Assembly (NCBI GenBank): GCA_013298715.1
Contig: JAAFIQ010000003.1
Span: forward strand, 1 to 64,000
Reading direction: 5' to 3'
Origin: Bacteroidota bacterium
GTDB lineage: Bacteria > Bacteroidota > Bacteroidia > B-17B0 > Aurantibacillaceae
Length of the DNA: 64,000 bases
Shown: piece after piece, positions 55,901 through 63,804 of the stretch
How the letters are laid out: each line of letters begins with the position of its first letter
How positions within the stretch are numbered: position 1 is the stretch's first letter
Position numbers and translations under genes: made by a program
Notes under the pieces: generated by a model
The model's input: the letters and a program-made list of their open reading frames with translations, nothing else
Told to the model about the DNA's origin: nothing
The model's database searches: none

Positions 55901-56688
55901 GCGATTTTGAGCATTTAGGTAACGTTGAAAAAGAAATTGCTGAGGCACTTAAAGTGAGTGTAGAAAATATGGCCAACAACAGTATGTATAAAAGTAACAA
56001 TGATTATTTAACAACATTGGATTCTTATGCCCGCCCAGAATTGGTTAATTATGCTATAATTTTAGCACCATTTTATAAAACCGATGAAAAGGTAAAATTG
56101 TTTTTCACCAAACTCTCAAAATTAAAAGCACAAAACATAATTATGCCTTCTATGATTGAATTGCTAAAACAAAACGTTCAATTAAATGATACGTTGCTTA
56201 AATATTATTGCAAAAATAAAACAACACGCGCATATTTTTATTCAGAATTAGAAAAAGAAAAATTGACTGAACAGTTTGATAAATCTTACTCAAGTCAACA
56301 AGCCATAGTGGAATCAATACTTCAAAGCCAAAAGCAATTAACCAATTACATGAGTTATGAAAAGGATAAATCTAAGCGCGAAGAGTTAGTATTTGTAAAA
56401 ACATTAGATGCCAAAAATAAATACCAAACTGGTAAAATTTATATATACAAACAAGCTAAGTATAAAAACGATGATGAAGGCTGGGCGCTTGCGTTTGTTG
56501 CTAATACTAAAAAAGGAGAAATAAATTCTAATGTAGAAGTGCTAAATGTAAATTACAGTTTAGATAAAACCAAAACAGTTACCGAAATGGAAAATGAAAT
56601 TTTAGAAGATTTTTCTTTACTTTTTCGTAAACGAGCTATTGCCACTAGTCAAGGTAATTATTACGACGAAGGTGGCTATGAATATTAA
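52939..56688 (+). CDS. Giant TraB/GumN-family protein
   Basis: 1249 residues with a signal peptide (MKKIVALLLVIPFIALSQ). The TraB/GumN (Tiki-like) domain covers about 20-300: LLWKISGGGLSKPSYLYGTMHV with the GTxH motif, VVGLETNPGEW, and FSGVGAAHLPGEMGVIELL with the second motif. Most family members end there, near 300 residues; this one continues for about 950 residues. The extra part has two or three PsbP-like beta modules (about 310-790) and then an alpha-helical, HEAT-like region (about 790-1130). Family members are thought to be metal-dependent proteases or hydrolases. The extension is not recognised. Confidence 0.82.
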   Translation: MKKIVALLLVIPFIALSQNNKKYPTLLWKISGGGLSKPSYLYGTMHVSNKVAYHLSDQFFDALKSVDVVGLETNPGEWLQNMELTGELSQLNQFSNPYNYGKDFYRNSFSVTKIDKKMLQGILSYDPDIINGLLYRHNRSRENFEENTYIDLFIFQAASKLNKKVISLEDFVQSEIYARLSSLPDKETSDSAEFQNNYKDFYINSQKIEDSYRNGDLDQLDSISKLTSTKNTQRFLINERNFAFVRTIDSVLKTKTLFSGVGAAHLPGEMGVIELLRKKGYKVEPVIPKLSKKADVAKDELDAMVKPVSFQKQYPIDSTYTVMLPGKLSQIVNLENVSYNLYADMVNGSFYTIVRVKTHGPLAHATPQLLKERVDSLLFEYVPGKILSKKEITSNNGMIGYDILNKTRRGDEQHYQIFFGDMDLYLFKLGGKNNYASGNEAKQFFSSINFINKSENLVLFSPKTKGFSVKIPSNYEYVKNDGSSYSGLVEDLVAYSKTSKKYYGIKQAVYNDFNYLEEDTFELNLLAKNTLKNFEFKNNIKYELQKINNLPSIKFSGTNTKNDNFVGTIVIKGIHYYLQYLISPNQINHQDEFFTSFKITNYEHINPIKEITDEDAYFKVKDEVSESTLSKFNENYVKQYKAIKTAKKIDNYEYDYKSANKTYYSPSSNEYVNIFFEKYNDYDFKTTKDFEESFIRNVKNAGLLAAKVKTSGAANSLTCTITAKDTATSKALDLKIFVKNGCLYEISAPYDTTLGYSGWTKSFMESFTPKDTVIGKNIFENKFKNLLIDVTSTDTTVKKRANSSLLNSLTFKKEYNNDFVDFIKSNKLSLVSEEARAQLFVNGGTTNNEAIIEPYKNIYKQYTDSFYLQLCVLKGLGYLKTPKSYNAFLGLVTSEAPLVGEAGIVNDVFSVLNDSLELCKNFFPSMYSLTKFDEYKNATYTLLANLTKKKIITTTNYLTQKENILADANLALKRYNSSNKSTSNKEYGDFEHLGNVEKEIAEALKVSVENMANNSMYKSNNDYLTTLDSYARPELVNYAIILAPFYKTDEKVKLFFTKLSKLKAQNIIMPSMIELLKQNVQLNDTLLKYYCKNKTTRAYFYSELEKEKLTEQFDKSYSSQQAIVESILQSQKQLTNYMSYEKDKSKREELVFVKTLDAKNKYQTGKIYIYKQAKYKNDDEGWALAFVANTKKGEINSNVEVLNVNYSLDKTKTVTEMENEILEDFSLLFRKRAIATSQGNYYDEGGYEY

Positions 56689-56716
56689 AATATAAGCGAT
56701 TGTTTTTTAGCCTGTT

Positions 56717-58144
56717 TTAACGCTTAACGAACAAATCATTGAGAGTAACCTCTTTCTGAATATTACCTATGTAATGCATATTTTTTTCTCCACCAAAAGG
56801 GGTTATTAGTATTGGAAAAATGCTTTGGCGTGCTTTAATTTTAGTTTGTAAATCTGCCATTTTTTCGCGAAGTTTTGTGGCCTCTGTTTCTTTTATTTTG
56901 TAAACAGAATTGGCAAATTTAATTTCACATAAATTAAAAACATTATCCGCTCTTTCAATAAGCATATCAATTTGTGAAGTAGCTTTTTTGTTTGGCCCAA
57001 ATAATGTAAGGTGCGTAAAGTAACTGTTTAACCCACTAATACCTAATGTTTTTTTAATCTCATCTTGGTGCATAAAGCAAACGCGTTCAAAACTTAAGCC
57101 ACACCAAATTTTGTAGGATGATGTTTCTATAGCAGCCAACCAATTTTTATAATTAGCAGGCTCTACAAAGTTTAAATAAAATAGAGAGTAAAAATCATTT
57201 AATACATACTTAGCACCATTTTTGTTTTTGCCTAAAGGAATCATTTCCTCTATATATCCTGTAAGTACGAGGTCTTCTAATATTTTACTGCCACCGCCAG
57301 AGTTAGTAATTTTTGCTAGTTTTAAAAGTGTTGTTCTGTTAAGGCCGTACCTGTGTTTTGCTAAAATGCGCACTACTCTCACATACGCATCTGCTTTAAA
57401 AAATATAGCTTTATATAAGTATTGAAATTCAGTTTTTAATAAGCCCCCCGATTTAAAAAATAAACGTTGTATTGTTTGGGCAGCACTTTCTCCTTGTTTT
57501 ATTTCGTTTAAATAAAAGGGTATGCCGCCAATTGCCATATATAGCAAGGTAATTTCATATCGACTAATAGTTACTTTTTTACTTTTTAAAAAATCTTCTG
57601 TTTGTTGTAAGGTAAATGGTTTTAACCAAATACGCTTGGTTACTCGGTTGTGCAAGCCACCTCTATCGTTAAATATTTTATTCACTATCCATGAGGTAGA
57701 TGAGCCAGCTATTACCAGTATAATATCTTTCGACCAAGCTGCGTAAGAGTTCCAGAAATAACCAAATTCTTGCACAAAATTTGATTTTGGCGCATCCATC
57801 CAAGGTAGTTCATCTAAAAAAATTACTTTTTTCTTTTTGGTTCTCTTTTTTTCTAAATAACCTCTTAGCATATTAAACGCATCTAACCAATTTTTAGGTG
57901 GCTCAACGTGTTTTTTTTGTCTGCGAGATAATTCTTGAGTAAAGGCATTTAATTGTGTTTCTTTTGATCCATCTTGCACGCCAGTTAGGTAAAAGCATAA
58001 TTCATCGTTAAAATAGTTATTTACTAAAAATGTTTTGCCAATACGTCTTCTCCCAACAATGGCAATAAATTCAGAGCTGCCTGATTCTAATGCTTCAAGA
58101 AATGTTTCGCAAGCATCGTCTCTTCCTATAATTTTATTGTTCAT
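56717..58144 (-). CDS. AAA-family ATPase with DUF234/PD-(D/E)xK-like C-terminus
   Basis: 475 residues. The ATPase domain (about 5-230) has Walker A IVGRRRIGKTFL, Walker B KKVIFLDELPWMD and a sensor region LVIAGSSTSWI. A winged-helix-like middle (about 260-330) has YGLNRTTLLKLAKIT. The C-terminus (about 345-475) is DUF234: GLSFERVCFMHQDEIKK, then QIDMLIERADNVFNLCEIKFA, which fits the D...ExK pattern of PD-(D/E)xK nucleases. Such ATPases are common in archaea and mobile regions of Bacteroidota; their role is unknown. The promoter region carries three palindromic operators. Confidence 0.88.
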   Translation of the reverse strand: MNNKIIGRDDACETFLEALESGSSEFIAIVGRRRIGKTFLVNNYFNDELCFYLTGVQDGSKETQLNAFTQELSRRQKKHVEPPKNWLDAFNMLRGYLEKKRTKKKKVIFLDELPWMDAPKSNFVQEFGYFWNSYAAWSKDIILVIAGSSTSWIVNKIFNDRGGLHNRVTKRIWLKPFTLQQTEDFLKSKKVTISRYEITLLYMAIGGIPFYLNEIKQGESAAQTIQRLFFKSGGLLKTEFQYLYKAIFFKADAYVRVVRILAKHRYGLNRTTLLKLAKITNSGGGSKILEDLVLTGYIEEMIPLGKNKNGAKYVLNDFYSLFYLNFVEPANYKNWLAAIETSSYKIWCGLSFERVCFMHQDEIKKTLGISGLNSYFTHLTLFGPNKKATSQIDMLIERADNVFNLCEIKFANSVYKIKETEATKLREKMADLQTKIKARQSIFPILITPFGGEKNMHYIGNIQKEVTLNDLFVKR

Positions 58145-58149
58145 ATTAC

Positions 58150-58295
58150 TTGACTAAAATGTGTACAAATATACAATTTTTAGTCAACTGATATTATATC
58201 ACTTAACTTAAATTATATAGTATTTACTAGTTTTAGTCAATTTATTTTTTTTGTTACCTAACTAAAATAGGTATAAAATTACTAGTTTTAGTCAA
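58150..58295 (-). promoter_or_regulatory. Array of three imperfect palindromic operators
   Basis: The pattern is ttgactaaaa - 18 bp - ttttagtcaa. Copy 1 has perfect arms at 58150-58159 and 58178-58187. Copy 2 has arms ttaacttaaa (58203-58212) and ttttagtcaa (58231-58240). Copy 3 has arms ctaactaaaa (58258-58267) and ttttagtcaa (58286-58295). The spacer is 18 bp in all. Centres are 53 and 55 bp apart, about five helical turns. Copy 1 brackets the -7 box of the ATPase gene. In the 406-bp gap (58145-58550) this array and the TetR operator are the only structured parts I see. Confidence 0.7.
58166..58173 (-). promoter_or_regulatory. Perfect TAnnTTTG -7 box of the ATPase gene
   Basis: On the minus strand tatatttg matches the Bacteroidota consensus. 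It lies 22 bp before the ATG at 58144, inside operator copy 1, so a bound repressor would block it. Confidence 0.55.
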
Positions 58296-58514
58296 CTAAT
58301 AATTTCATTTTTTCAGTTTTTATAAGGATTTTGTTGATTTTATAAAGCCTATTTTATTCTTTAGGAATTGTATTTAGAAAATAATTTATTACGTACTTAT
58401 AATGTAATGCCAAGTTTATTATAGTTAATCCTCGAGTTTTCTCTCCCCTTTTTTCTGTATTCGAAGAATAGTTAATGCAATTAAACTTAAAATTTTAATA
58501 ATTATTATTTTATA

Positions 58515-58539
58515 AATGAATAATTATTCATTAATTTTG
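58515..58539 (+). promoter_or_regulatory. Perfect 18-bp palindrome overlapping a -7 box (TetR operator)
   Basis: aatgaataattattcatt (58515-58532) is a perfect palindrome. It runs directly into taattttg (58532-58539), a perfect TAnnTTTG box, 12 bp before the TetR-family ATG. This is the layout of an autorepressed promoter. A degenerate related site, tgaatattagttca, lies at 59142-59155 ahead of the SDR gene. Confidence 0.65.
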
Positions 58540-58550
58540 GAAAATTATTT

Positions 58551-59126
58551 ATGGCAAGATTAAAAGACGATACTAAAATACAAAGCATTCATGATGCGGC
58601 TTGCAATTTGTTATTAAAAAAGGGTTTTGATGGTTTAAAAATGGCAGATGTAGCTAAGCAAGCCAAACTCGCTACTGGTACTATATACATCTATTATAAG
58701 ACTAAGGAGGACTTAATAAATGCGTTATTCACAGCGATTAAGCAAGAAATTAGTAATGAATTACTCCATCCAAAAAATCAAAAGACAGATTTTTTTAGTA
58801 CGTTTAAAAGTATGTGGTTCGCTTACTTCAACTACTGCATTAATAAACCACAAAACATGTTGTTTGTAGAGCAATTTTATCACAGTGGATTATTAACTTC
58901 TCAAACCCTTACAATTACCGATACATTAATGCAGCCTGTATATAAGTTTATTGAATTAGCACAAAAAAACGATATCGTTAGAAACTTAGATGTTTACTTT
59001 ATTCAAGCACAAATTGCAGGAGCTATTCATGAAATAGTAAAAGTAAGTTTAACTAAAAAAGCTAAATTAACTAAAACCAGCATTCAACATTGTTTTTATA
59101 TGGCTTGGAATAGCATACGAAAATAA
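58551..59126 (+). CDS. TetR/AcrR-family regulator
   Basis: 191 residues. The N-terminal helix-turn-helix (about 10-58) has IHDAACNLLLKKGFDGLKMA then VAKQAKLATGTIYIYYKTKEDLINALF, the canonical TetR signature. The C-terminal helices (about 70-191) form the ligand domain, with no specific match. It is followed by an SDR gene 47 bp downstream with the same orientation and a possible second operator, so the SDR enzyme is the likely target together with itself. Confidence 0.93.
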   Translation: MARLKDDTKIQSIHDAACNLLLKKGFDGLKMADVAKQAKLATGTIYIYYKTKEDLINALFTAIKQEISNELLHPKNQKTDFFSTFKSMWFAYFNYCINKPQNMLFVEQFYHSGLLTSQTLTITDTLMQPVYKFIELAQKNDIVRNLDVYFIQAQIAGAIHEIVKVSLTKKAKLTKTSIQHCFYMAWNSIRK

Positions 59127-59173
59127 TTTTTTATTAAATAAATGAATATTAGTTCACTAAAAAATATATAAAT

Positions 59174-59950
59174 ATGAAACAAACAGCCTTAATTACAGGA
59201 GCCTCATCAGGCATAGGACTAGAATTAGCAAAACTTTTTGCTCAAAATAAACAAAATTTAATTTTAGTTGCACGTAGCACGGATAAGCTAACGCAACTCT
59301 CAAACGATTTAAAATCGAAGTATGGAATTGATGTCCATGTACTTTCAAAAGATTTGAGTAATTATAATGCAGTTAAAGAGATTTTTGATTATACAAAACA
59401 ACAAAATATTTCTATAACTCATTTAGTTAACAATGCAGGTTTTGGAGATTTTGGCTTTTTTATTGAAAGCAATTGGGCCAAGCAAGAGCAAATGATTAAT
59501 TTGAATATAACAGCACTTACTTATTTAACGCATTTGTTTTTGCCAGAAATGAAAAACAATAAGTTTGGTAAAGTATTAAATGTGGCATCTACCGCTGCGT
59601 TTCAGCCAGGACCAACTATGAGCGTTTACTACGCAACAAAGGCTTATGTGTTGCATTTTAGTGAAGCTATTGCAAACGAGTTAGAGGGTACAGGTATTAC
59701 AGTTACTGCTCTTTGTCCTGGTGCTACCGAAAGCGGTTTTCAGACCTTAGCAGCCATGGAAGAAAGTAAATTAGTTAAAGGAAAAAAATTACCAACATCC
59801 GAAGAAGTTGCTCAATATGGCTATAGAGCTATGAATAAAGGGAAAAAGGTGGTAATTCATGGTGTTATGAATTACATAATGGCAAATAGCATTCGATTTA
59901 CGCCGCGCGCATTGGTTTTAAAAGTTGTGCGGGCAATGCAAGATAAGTAA
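59174..59950 (+). CDS. Short-chain dehydrogenase/reductase
   Basis: 258 residues. Cofactor motif TGASSGIGLELAKLF, the NNAG motif in LVNNAGFGDFG, the catalytic Ser region in NVASTAAFQPG and YxxxK in YYATKAYVLH are all present; PGATESGF follows. These features place it in the classical SDR family, close to uncharacterised YdfG/DltE-like members with a C-terminal helix. NADP(H) preference is suggested by Arg in VARSTDKL after strand 2. Substrate unknown. Its position after the TetR gene suggests ligand-controlled expression. Confidence 0.92.
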   Translation: MKQTALITGASSGIGLELAKLFAQNKQNLILVARSTDKLTQLSNDLKSKYGIDVHVLSKDLSNYNAVKEIFDYTKQQNISITHLVNNAGFGDFGFFIESNWAKQEQMINLNITALTYLTHLFLPEMKNNKFGKVLNVASTAAFQPGPTMSVYYATKAYVLHFSEAIANELEGTGITVTALCPGATESGFQTLAAMEESKLVKGKKLPTSEEVAQYGYRAMNKGKKVVIHGVMNYIMANSIRFTPRALVLKVVRAMQDK

Positions 59951-60192
59951 ATTATGTTTTGGTTCATAGGAATATTAGCTACTTAGCTCTGCAATTCATT
60001 GATTAATTTTTTACTTATACGAATTGGAATTATTAAGTAGTCCGAAGATGCGAAGTTATTTTTTATTTAAACGATCAAAAAAGTAAGTAGATTGGACTGT
60101 ATAAAAGTTACAATTGGTGTTAATAAGTATTTTTGCTTTTGTAAAATTTACAGGGTGTTATAAAATGAAGGGAATTAATTATAACTGCAGTA

Positions 60193-61311
60193 TTAAAGGG
60201 CAATGAACCTTTTCAATTCCTGTTCTAACATTCCTTTACAATAGCCATTTATTTTATGAATAATAATCCCTTTTGGATTAATTAAAAAAAAGGTTGGCAC
60301 ACCATTAATTTTGTATGTTAAACAAGTTTTTCCCTCCAAACCGTTGCCATCCCAAAGGCTTTGCCAATTTATTTTATCTCTTTGTAATGAGGCTTGCCAA
60401 ACATCTTTTGCTTTATCAGTATTATAACTAACAATAACTAATGAATCACTAAATTTCTTATTAATTATTTTCAATTCGTCAATTGCTAAAATACACGGAA
60501 CACAATAAGCGCCGGTAAACTCCAACAGTATATGTTTGTTTAAAAAATTGGAAAGTTTAACGTCTTCACTTTTTTGGTTAATCGCAGTAAAATCAAAAAA
60601 TTTGTCACCAACATCCACCGTCTTAGTTTTTAAATAAAGTTCAATTGTTTTCGCATATTCACTGTTTTTAATTTCAACATCTAAATTACTGTACAACTTC
60701 TTAATACTGTCATAAGGTATTTGTTCCTTTAAATTGTTTAGGTTAATTAAGGAGTTTATTGACTTTTTGTGTGTTTTAATATAGCTAATTGTTATATTTT
60801 GCACAATGCTGTCTATAACTTTAATCGGCATGTTCATAAGATAGTTAGCTTCATTTTCTTTTTTTAGAGCAGCGAGTTCAAAAAATTTACTTACTAATGA
60901 ATCGCGTTTTTTATCATATTTTTTTGTTAAATCCCTTAGTTCATTATACTCATCTTGTGTTTTTGAACCTGCAATTTTTACATCAAAAGGAAAATCTTTA
61001 ATATCACCCTGTACAGAAACATTTTCATTTCCAATAAGCAAAACGGTATAGATAGATTTATTATTTACCTCAGTTTGCAGCCAAAGCAAAGCGGGAGTAT
61101 TTGAAAAGAAGCCTTTGAATTCAAATGAATTGTTTTTAATTTCGCAACTATCAATAGTCTTTTCTGTATTTAAATCAAAAAGGTAAATAACTGTTCCATC
61201 TTTAAAACCAGTTAAATCGCCATTAATTCTATAACCTACTTCTTGGTTGCAAGAAATAAAAAGAAAAAACACACAGAAGAGAGCTAAACTAAGATAAAAA
61301 GTAGTTTTCAT
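60193..61311 (-). CDS. TlpA/thioredoxin-like lipoprotein with DUF4369-like N-terminus
   Basis: 372 residues from the ATG at 61311. An ATG at 61374 would add 21 residues and overlap the previous stop as ATGA; I prefer 61311 because MKTTFYLSLALFCVFFLFISC is a normal lipoprotein signal (Cys21). The N-terminal beta domain (about 25-120, INGDLTGFKDGTVIYLFDL) is DUF4369-like, followed by helices. A thioredoxin-like domain at about 230-372 has the redox motif GAYCVPCILAID and VPTFFLINPKG with cis-Pro. Bacteroidota use such proteins in periplasmic disulfide exchange, cytochrome maturation or stress. It sits 59 bp after the next gene in the minus-strand series. Confidence 0.9.
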   Translation of the reverse strand: MKTTFYLSLALFCVFFLFISCNQEVGYRINGDLTGFKDGTVIYLFDLNTEKTIDSCEIKNNSFEFKGFFSNTPALLWLQTEVNNKSIYTVLLIGNENVSVQGDIKDFPFDVKIAGSKTQDEYNELRDLTKKYDKKRDSLVSKFFELAALKKENEANYLMNMPIKVIDSIVQNITISYIKTHKKSINSLINLNNLKEQIPYDSIKKLYSNLDVEIKNSEYAKTIELYLKTKTVDVGDKFFDFTAINQKSEDVKLSNFLNKHILLEFTGAYCVPCILAIDELKIINKKFSDSLVIVSYNTDKAKDVWQASLQRDKINWQSLWDGNGLEGKTCLTYKINGVPTFFLINPKGIIIHKINGYCKGMLEQELKRFIAL

Positions 61312-61370
61312 ATCATATAGTTTGGTTAGTATAAAATTAAGTAATCTACTTATAATACGCCCAATAAAAC

Positions 61371-62102
61371 TCATTTTTCTTTATTAATTAAACCTTGAAT
61401 GTATTTTGTGTTAGGCATTAGTGCTTTTTGGATATGATGTGCATAACGCATACTCTCTAAAATTTCTTTTTGTTTATCCTCAATTAACTTATTTTTTTCT
61501 TCCAAATTTTTTAAAGTAAGTTTTAATTTCTCTTCTGCTTCAATTTTTAAGGTTACTTCTTTTTTAAATGAGATATTCCAACCAAAAATAGAAACTACAA
61601 GGAGTAATAAACCCAACGGAATAATTGCGGGCCAACCTGGCCAGTGCATGAATTTGAAGAGCGCACCTAAGCCTAAAAATAGAATAGCAAATAAATCTGT
61701 AAAACTCCAAACAAAAGACGTTTTTGACAGAATTGTTTTTCTGTTTTCATATCTAATTTTAATTATTAAAGGCAAACAAGCAAACAGAAATAAAAAAATT
61801 GAAAAAATAACTTCAACACTAGCGCCTGCCCAACGCATAGTCTTACTATACATACCAAAGGCTAAACTAATACAACAAATTATAGATAAGGTTATTATTA
61901 TGGTTTTTTGTTTATTTCTGGGGCTGTTAAAGTAAATTAAAGCTATCCCAGTGTTGATACAAAGTAGAGAAATTAGGACACACAATTTAATTAATTGATT
62001 AATCGTGAGTTCTAATTCTTCACCGAAAATAGTTGAGAAAGTTATCAGTAGAATTAAAACCGTAGCACTTACAAAAAATAAATATTTACCAATTTTATTC
62101 AA
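61371..62102 (-). CDS. Membrane protein with GldL-like motif and SpoIIE-linker tail
   Basis: 243 residues. Six membrane segments (about 5-175) are followed by a coiled coil (about 180-243). The third-last membrane region has LGLGALFKFMHWPGWP, similar to the FKxxHWPGA motif of GldL-type and related Bacteroidota membrane proteins. The tail is KNKLIEDKQKEILESMRYAH then HIQKALMPNTKYI. This same helix is usually the linker just before a SpoIIE-type phosphatase domain in Bacteroidota two-component proteins, but here the protein ends 9 residues later. The next gene upstream (62368-63804) ends the same way. Confidence 0.75.
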   Translation of the reverse strand: MNKIGKYLFFVSATVLILLITFSTIFGEELELTINQLIKLCVLISLLCINTGIALIYFNSPRNKQKTIIITLSIICCISLAFGMYSKTMRWAGASVEVIFSIFLFLFACLPLIIKIRYENRKTILSKTSFVWSFTDLFAILFLGLGALFKFMHWPGWPAIIPLGLLLLVVSIFGWNISFKKEVTLKIEAEEKLKLTLKNLEEKNKLIEDKQKEILESMRYAHHIQKALMPNTKYIQGLINKEK

Positions 62103-62367
62103 CTTTATACTAATTTCAAAAACAAAAAATTAAGATTATCAATCTTTGAGAAGTTTAGTAAATATAAAAATAAATTTGGAAAGGCAATTGAACGCCTATT
62201 TGGAATTAATAATGGGGGAAATTATAAACATTATCAGTTAAGCTTTTGGCGTACACTATTCAGAAATAAGATTAATGAATTTTTGAAATGGTAAATAGGT
62301 AACTAGAGATAATGTTTTGATTTTTTGCAAGTCAAATGTAAATTACACGTCTTGTTTACTTTAGACT

Positions 62368-63804
62368 TTAACCTTTTAAAATTTTGGAGATGTATTTTTT
62401 GCTCGGCAACATAGCCTGCTGAATCCGCTTTGCGTAGCGAATGCTATCTAAAATTTCAGCTTGCTTTTCTTCAATAAATTCTTTTTGTAGTTTGGTTTCT
62501 TTTTCTTTTAGCTCAATTATTTGTTTTTGTTTTTGCGTTAGTTTAAAGCGGCGGTATAAAAATATTGAGAATATTATGACCACTAATAAAATGCCTAAAA
62601 CGGCAAAAATAATTATGTACTGTCTCTGCTGCTGCTCGTTTGCAATGGCTTTAAGTTTTTCTTTTTCAGCTTCCGATTTTATTTTTAATTCAGCTTCTTT
62701 TTTTTCAACCTCCAGTTGGGTTTTCATATCGCCCAATTGTTTACTGTTTTCAACGTTAAAAATACTATCGTTTAATCGTGTAAACTCAACATGGTAATTG
62801 TAAGCTTTTTCAAATTGTTTGTTGAGTGCGGCTATTTTTGATAAACTTTTGTAACATGATTTTGCGCCTTCAAGATCTTTTAGTTTTAACGAAATAGCTA
62901 AACTTTTTTGGTAGTATTCTTCTGAAAGTTTGCGGTTATTTTTTCTTTCGTAAACAGCAGCTAAATTCATATAAGCCAATGATAAGCCATATTCATCATC
63001 AATTTTCTCAAAATATTCTTGGGCTTTTAAATAATTTTCCTTAGCCTTATCATATTGTTTTAATTCATCTTGTGTTAATCCTAGGTTCAAATAGGCACCG
63101 CCAATATCTTCAATATTATTACTCGCAATATGCGATTTTAGCACCAAGTTTTGATAAATCAATGCTGTATCAAATGAGCCCATATCATAATAGCATGAGC
63201 CTAAATTGGCATATACATTATCAATAACATTATTTATTTCATTTTTTTTAGAAATTTCAATAGCCTGCTTAAAATAATTAGTGGCAGTTTTAAAACTGCG
63301 TTGGCTTTTAAAAACCAAACCGATACTATTTAAACATAATGTCATGCCTTCGTAATTATTTGATTCTCTAGCAAATGTTAACGATGAATCCATATACTTT
63401 AACGCTTTAGGGTAATTAGCGCGCATGGCGTATATGTTACCTATTCTTAGGAGTGTATTAGTTATCTTATCTTTGTTGTTCAGTTTTTTATAGCCTATTA
63501 AGGCCATGTTAAGGTAGGAAATTGCCGAATCATTTTCTTCAAGAATATTAAAAACGATGCCTATTTTTAAGTTAGAAGATGCCTCATATTTTAAACTTTT
63601 AATTTTTTTGGCAATTACTAAGCCTTTTCTAAAGTATATGAAAGAAGAATCAAATTGTGAATTAAGTTGACAGCGAATGCCACTTTTATTTAAAGCAATA
63701 ATTTCTATAGTATCACCAATAGTTTTTGATGAGTTGTTTATTTGAGCAAAGGTTTGGCTTATGCTAAAAAATAAAATGGATAATGTTATCAGCTTAACCC
63801 GCAA
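62368..63804 (-). CDS. TPR signalling protein ending in a SpoIIE-linker helix (no phosphatase domain)
   Basis: 478 residues. The best available start is TTG at 63804, which overlaps the gcvP stop by about 10 bp; no ATG is close. Signal-like segment ([17 protein letters not shown]), then six or seven TPR units (about 45-330), each with YxxxLxYxxxAL patterns, a coiled coil, one membrane helix ([22 protein letters not shown]) and a cytoplasmic coiled coil. It ends [20 protein letters not shown] then [17 protein letters not shown], without the SpoIIE domain that usually follows. The 265-bp gap to the next gene holds only a short open frame without ATG. Confidence 0.88.
   Translation of the reverse strand: MRVKLITLSILFFSISQTFAQINNSSKTIGDTIEIIALNKSGIRCQLNSQFDSSFIYFRKGLVIAKKIKSLKYEASSNLKIGIVFNILEENDSAISYLNMALIGYKKLNNKDKITNTLLRIGNIYAMRANYPKALKYMDSSLTFARESNNYEGMTLCLNSIGLVFKSQRSFKTATNYFKQAIEISKKNEINNVIDNVYANLGSCYYDMGSFDTALIYQNLVLKSHIASNNIEDIGGAYLNLGLTQDELKQYDKAKENYLKAQEYFEKIDDEYGLSLAYMNLAAVYERKNNRKLSEEYYQKSLAISLKLKDLEGAKSCYKSLSKIAALNKQFEKAYNYHVEFTRLNDSIFNVENSKQLGDMKTQLEVEKKEAELKIKSEAEKEKLKAIANEQQQRQYIIIFAVLGILLVVIIFSIFLYRRFKLTQKQKQIIELKEKETKLQKEFIEEKQAEILDSIRYAKRIQQAMLPSKKYISKILKG

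Noticed and set aside
61312-61374. 21-residue N-terminal extension of the TlpA-like lipoprotein
   Set aside because: The ATG at 61374 overlaps the upstream stop as ATGA, which could support coupling, but it would place the lipoprotein signal 21 residues inside. The ATG at 61311 gives a normal lipoprotein signal.
62110-62294. Roughly 60-codon plus-strand open frame in the gap after the TPR gene
   Set aside because: It has no ATG, no recognisable motif, and the surrounding gap is AT-rich. It may be a relic but cannot be supported as a gene.
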